This document shows, in pieces, positions 19,660 through 22,728 of a DNA stretch of 22,728 bases. The stretch comes from an uncultured Alphaproteobacteria bacterium (GTDB taxonomy: Bacteria; Pseudomonadota; Alphaproteobacteria; Rhizobiales; Pleomorphomonadaceae): NCBI GenBank assembly GCA_937900425.1, contig CALCDT010000276.1:1-22728 (forward strand), written 5' to 3'. Below the pieces are notes generated by a model. That model was given only the letters and a program-made list of their open reading frames with translations, ran no database searches and was not told the origin of the DNA. The translations under genes were made by a program, and so were the position numbers. Positions within the stretch are counted from its first letter, which is position 1, and each line of letters starts with the position of its first letter.

Positions 19660-22600
19660 ATGGCCGAAGACCTCGAAAGAATGCTGCTGACGCTGAGCGC
19701 CGACGTCCGGCGCTTCGAGCGATCCTGGGAGCGGGCGACGGCCGGCGTCAACCGGCAGTCGGCGGCAATCGAAAAGCGCGCGCAGGCGATGACGAAGCGG
19801 ATCGACGCGATGACGTCGACCATGGGACGCGGGCTCGCCTCCGGGCTCGGGGTGATCGCCGCGGCGCTGACGACCGGCGAGGTGCTGCGCTACGCCGACG
19901 CCTGGACGCGGGCCGGCAACAGCCTCGCGGTGGCCGGCGTCACAGGCCGGCGGCAGGCGGCGCTGCTCGATACGCTCTACCAGGCCGCCCAGCGCAACGG
20001 GGCTCCGCTCGAGGCGCTGACCCGCCTCTACGGCGCCGCGGCCCAGGCCCAGAGGGAGCTCGGGGCGAGCGAAGCCGATCTCATCCGGTTTTCCGAGGGC
20101 GTCGCGGTTTCGCTCAAGGTCGCCGGCAAGTCGACGCAGGAGGCGAGCGGGGCGCTGATGCAGCTCGCCCAGGCGCTCGGGTCGGCGCGGGTGATGGCGG
20201 AGGAGTTCAATTCGATCAACGAGGGGGCGCGGCCGATCCTGATCGCCGTCGCCAACGGTCTCGACGCGGCCGGCGGGTCGGTGGCCAAACTCAAGACCCT
20301 CGTCAACGACGGGGCGGTGAGCAACCGGCAGTTCTTCGAGGCCTTCCTGCGCGGCCTTCCGGCGGTCGAGGCGATGGCGGCCAATGCGACGCAGACGCTG
20401 GCGCAGGGGTACACCAAGATCGAGAACGCACTGACGCGCTACATCGGCCGGCAGGACCAGGCGCTCGGGGCCTCGGCGATGCTGTCGGCGGGCCTCAACG
20501 AACTGGCCGACGATTTCGACGACGTCGCCGACGTGACGCTCAAGGTCGCGGCGGTGATCGCGGCGGCGCTGGTCGGCCGGGCGATCGGCGGGATGGTGAT
20601 CGCGCTCGGCGCCGCCGGCGTCGAGGTGGCGCGGCTGATCAAGGCTCTCGTCGCCCTGCGCACGGCCGGGCTCGCGGCGATGGCCGGGACGGCCGGAGCG
20701 GCGGGGCCGCTCGGCGCGGCGATCGGTGTCGCGGCACTCGTCGTCGGGGCGTTCGCACTCGAGGCTCAATCGGCGGCGCAGCGGACCGAGCGGCTCAAGG
20801 GCGAGCTGCGGGATCTCGGGCTCCTCGCCGACGGCGCGGCCGGAGGTGCCGAGCGGGCCGGCGAGGCGCTGCGCGCCATGGCCTCGGAGGAGATCCGGGC
20901 GCGGCTCGCCGAAATCAACGACGAACTCGACCGGATGCAGAAGCGGTCGTGGTCGTCGATGTTCGGCGGGGGCCCGGAAACTCTCGGCGACATCCGGTCC
21001 TCGCTGGCGGCGATCACCGGGCCGCGGCAGGCGGCGAGCCGGCAGGAGCGCGAGGCGGCGCGCGAGCTTTCGGCGCTGGTCGAGGCCGTGGTCGCCGGCA
21101 ACATGGAAATGGAGGACTTCGAGAAGCGGCTCGACGCCATCGCCAAGATCAAGGTGTCGGACCGGTTCGAAGGGATCCTGAAGGCGGTGCGGGCGGCGCT
21201 GCCCTACATGCGGGCGCTCGCGGCCGAGGCGGAGCGGGTGGCACGTCAGTCGGCCGAACCGGTGCTGGTGCGGCGCGGGCCTTCCGAGGCGGTGCTGGCG
21301 GCGCAGGAGTTCGGCCGGCGCAGCGAGGCGGCGAGCTTTCTGGCCGGGGAACTGGCGAAGGAACTGCGCTCGCCGGAGCAGAAGGAGATCGACGCGCGGA
21401 CGGCGGAGCTGCTCAAGCTCGCCAAAGAGGCAGGGGTCGCGATCACCGAAGCCGAGGCGCGGGCGGCGGCCCGCCTGGAGCAGGAGCGCAAGGCCGACGC
21501 CACGCCGGCGAAGGACCGTGACCCGTTCCCGGACGGGGCGGTTTCGACCTATGTCGACAACGTCGTCGCCGCCGAGAGCGGGGGCAACCGGCGGGCGCGC
21601 AATCCGGCCTCGTCGGCGACGGGGCTCGGGCAGTTCATCGAATCCACCTGGCTTCGGCTGTTCAAGGAGAACTTTCCGGATCGGGCGGCCTCGATGTCGC
21701 GCGAGACGATCCTCGCGCTGCGGACCGACGCCGACATCTCGCGGCAGATGATCGAGGCCTACGCCCGCGAGAACGCCGACGTGCTGCGCCGGGCCGGGGT
21801 CGCGGTGAACGAGGCGGCGCTGCACCTTTCGCATTTCCTCGGAGCCGGGGACGCGGCCAAGGTGCTCAAGGCGGCACCGGGGACGCCGCTTGCCGGGCTG
21901 ATCTCGCAAGCCTCGATCGCCGCCAATCCGACGATCCTCGGCGGCGGACGTACGGTCGACGACGCCATCGCCTACGCCGAGCGCAGGGCGGGCGGCGCGC
22001 GGCGGGCGTCGGGCAACCTCACGGCCGACGAGCGGCGGGCCGACAGCTACGCCGAATTGATCGCCGAAGCCGAACGCTACATCGCGATGCAGCGCCTCGA
22101 GGTCGACGCGCTGGGGATGACGGCGCAGGCAGCGGCGACGCTGCGGCACGAGCAGGAACTGCTCAACGCCGCCGTCGCCGCCGGCCTCGACCTCACGCCG
22201 GAGCAGCGGGCGCAGTTGCACGCCGTCGCCGAGGCGATGGCCGCGGTCGACGTGGCGGCGGAGCAGGCCGGGCAGCGGATCGCCGAGGTTGCAGACTCCC
22301 AGCAGTTTCTTGCGAGCGGCGTCACCAGCGTGTTCCGGGCGATGGCGGAAGGCGGCGACGCCGCGGAGCAGGCGGTCAATCGGCTGATCGAAAGCCTTCT
22401 CGACGCCTCGTTCCAGGCCCTGCTCATGGGGCAGGGACCGCTCGCGGCGCTGTTCGGGATGGTGGCGGAGCCGGGCAAGGTCGGCGGGCTTCTGAGCCTT
22501 TTCGGGTTCGATGCCGGTGGCTACACCGGGCCGGGCGGGCGGAAGGAGCCGGCCGGCGTGGTGCACAAGGGCGAGGTGGTCTGGAGCCAGGACGACGTGC

Positions 22601-22728
22601 GCAAGGCCGGCGGCGTCGGCGTGGTCGAGGCGCTGCGCAAGGCGGGCGGCCGGCTGCCGGGGTTCGAGCGCGGCGGTGCGGCCGGCTGGCCGACGCTGCC
22701 GGCGACGCCGCGGCCGGAGACGCTCGCC
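19660..22728 (+). CDS. Tail tape measure protein with transglycosylase-like domain, 3'-truncated
   Basis: Open for 1,023 codons to the window end with no stop, so the C-terminus is missing. Sets tail length and is threaded through the tube. The N-terminus (MAEDLERMLLTLSADVRRFERSW) and residues about 70-260 (YADAWTRAGNSLAVAGVTG ... GALMQLAQALGSARVMAEEFNSINEGARPILIAVANGL ... GAVSNRQFFEAFL) are the tape-measure N-terminal domain. Residues 290-365 are hydrophobic Ala/Gly/Val segments. Residues about 625-745 (VVAAESGGNRRARNPASSATGLGQFIESTWL) resemble a lytic transglycosylase with E639 as catalytic candidate. A GGYTGPGGRKEPAGVVHKGEVV motif starts at G953. ATG 19660 has only a weak ribosome site (GGAAAG). 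Confidence 0.92.
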   Translation, partial: MAEDLERMLLTLSADVRRFERSWERATAGVNRQSAAIEKRAQAMTKRIDAMTSTMGRGLASGLGVIAAALTTGEVLRYADAWTRAGNSLAVAGVTGRRQAALLDTLYQAAQRNGAPLEALTRLYGAAAQAQRELGASEADLIRFSEGVAVSLKVAGKSTQEASGALMQLAQALGSARVMAEEFNSINEGARPILIAVANGLDAAGGSVAKLKTLVNDGAVSNRQFFEAFLRGLPAVEAMAANATQTLAQGYTKIENALTRYIGRQDQALGASAMLSAGLNELADDFDDVADVTLKVAAVIAAALVGRAIGGMVIALGAAGVEVARLIKALVALRTAGLAAMAGTAGAAGPLGAAIGVAALVVGAFALEAQSAAQRTERLKGELRDLGLLADGAAGGAERAGEALRAMASEEIRARLAEINDELDRMQKRSWSSMFGGGPETLGDIRSSLAAITGPRQAASRQEREAARELSALVEAVVAGNMEMEDFEKRLDAIAKIKVSDRFEGILKAVRAALPYMRALAAEAERVARQSAEPVLVRRGPSEAVLAAQEFGRRSEAASFLAGELAKELRSPEQKEIDARTAELLKLAKEAGVAITEAEARAAARLEQERKADATPAKDRDPFPDGAVSTYVDNVVAAESGGNRRARNPASSATGLGQFIESTWLRLFKENFPDRAASMSRETILALRTDADISRQMIEAYARENADVLRRAGVAVNEAALHLSHFLGAGDAAKVLKAAPGTPLAGLISQASIAANPTILGGGRTVDDAIAYAERRAGGARRASGNLTADERRADSYAELIAEAERYIAMQRLEVDALGMTAQAAATLRHEQELLNAAVAAGLDLTPEQRAQLHAVAEAMAAVDVAAEQAGQRIAEVADSQQFLASGVTSVFRAMAEGGDAAEQAVNRLIESLLDASFQALLMGQGPLAALFGMVAEPGKVGGLLSLFGFDAGGYTGPGGRKEPAGVVHKGEVVWSQDDVRKAGGVGVVEALRKAGGRLPGFERGGAAGWPTLPATPRPETLA

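Noticed and set aside
19624..22566. A 980-codon open frame on the minus strand opposite the tape measure gene
   Set aside because: It is very rich in Arg/Gly/His/Pro with no recognisable domain, and mirrors the codon structure of a GC-rich gene read on the + strand. The + frame has clear tape-measure features.

Overview
This window is one continuous stretch of a tailed-phage genome (prophage or free phage). The structural genes belong to the HK97-type siphovirus group. The very high GC content, the GC-rich third codon positions and family resemblances (a GTA gp10-like tail gene, a P27-type small terminase, small early proteins typical of Rhizobiales and Rhodobacterales prophages) point to an alphaproteobacterial host, most likely in the Hyphomicrobiales. 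No integrase, repressor, lysis gene, tRNA or rRNA is visible, so lysogeny cannot be judged here.

Early region (about 1-8774, + strand). Some seventeen genes are packed with 1-4 bp stop/start overlaps and read as one operon that began before the window. It opens with the 3' end of a tandem-repeat protein, followed by small proteins of unknown function (one winged-helix-like, one helix-turn-helix-like, one membrane microprotein). Next comes a DNA-modification block: a Dam-type N6-adenine methylase, a second NPPF-type methylase and a C5-methylase-like protein. The operon ends with a helix-turn-helix replication-initiator-like protein and a conserved phage partner gene. Inside the initiator gene lie three 24-bp iterons, each carrying a dyad, followed by a locally AT-rich patch. 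That layout resembles the lambda O/ori arrangement. A strong intrinsic terminator at 8824-8854 closes the operon.

Packaging and head region (8876-16771). The order is HNH endonuclease, a GC-tract-rich gap that is the best cos candidate, small terminase, large terminase, portal, prohead protease, major capsid protein, small accessory head proteins, a gp6/gp8-like connector and a DUF2190-like cement protein. A 57-nt hairpin separates the capsid gene from the next gene and overlaps that gene's ribosome binding site.

Tail region (16771-22728). The order is a small ORF, head-tail stopper, HK97 gp10-like protein, DUF3168-like tail completion protein, major tail protein, GTA gp10-like chaperone, a second chaperone ORF in the -1 frame, a lone minus-strand two-TM gene, and a long tape measure protein with an embedded transglycosylase-like domain that runs off the window. 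The two chaperone ORFs are joined by an in-frame G GGA AAA slippery heptamer with an 11-bp stem starting 5 nt downstream, a textbook programmed -1 frameshift.

Points most worth follow-up: the in-gene origin candidate, the frameshift cassette, the Dam gene bracketed by 19-bp direct repeats at its own start and the next gene's start, the putative cos region, and the minus-strand membrane gene inserted in the late operon.
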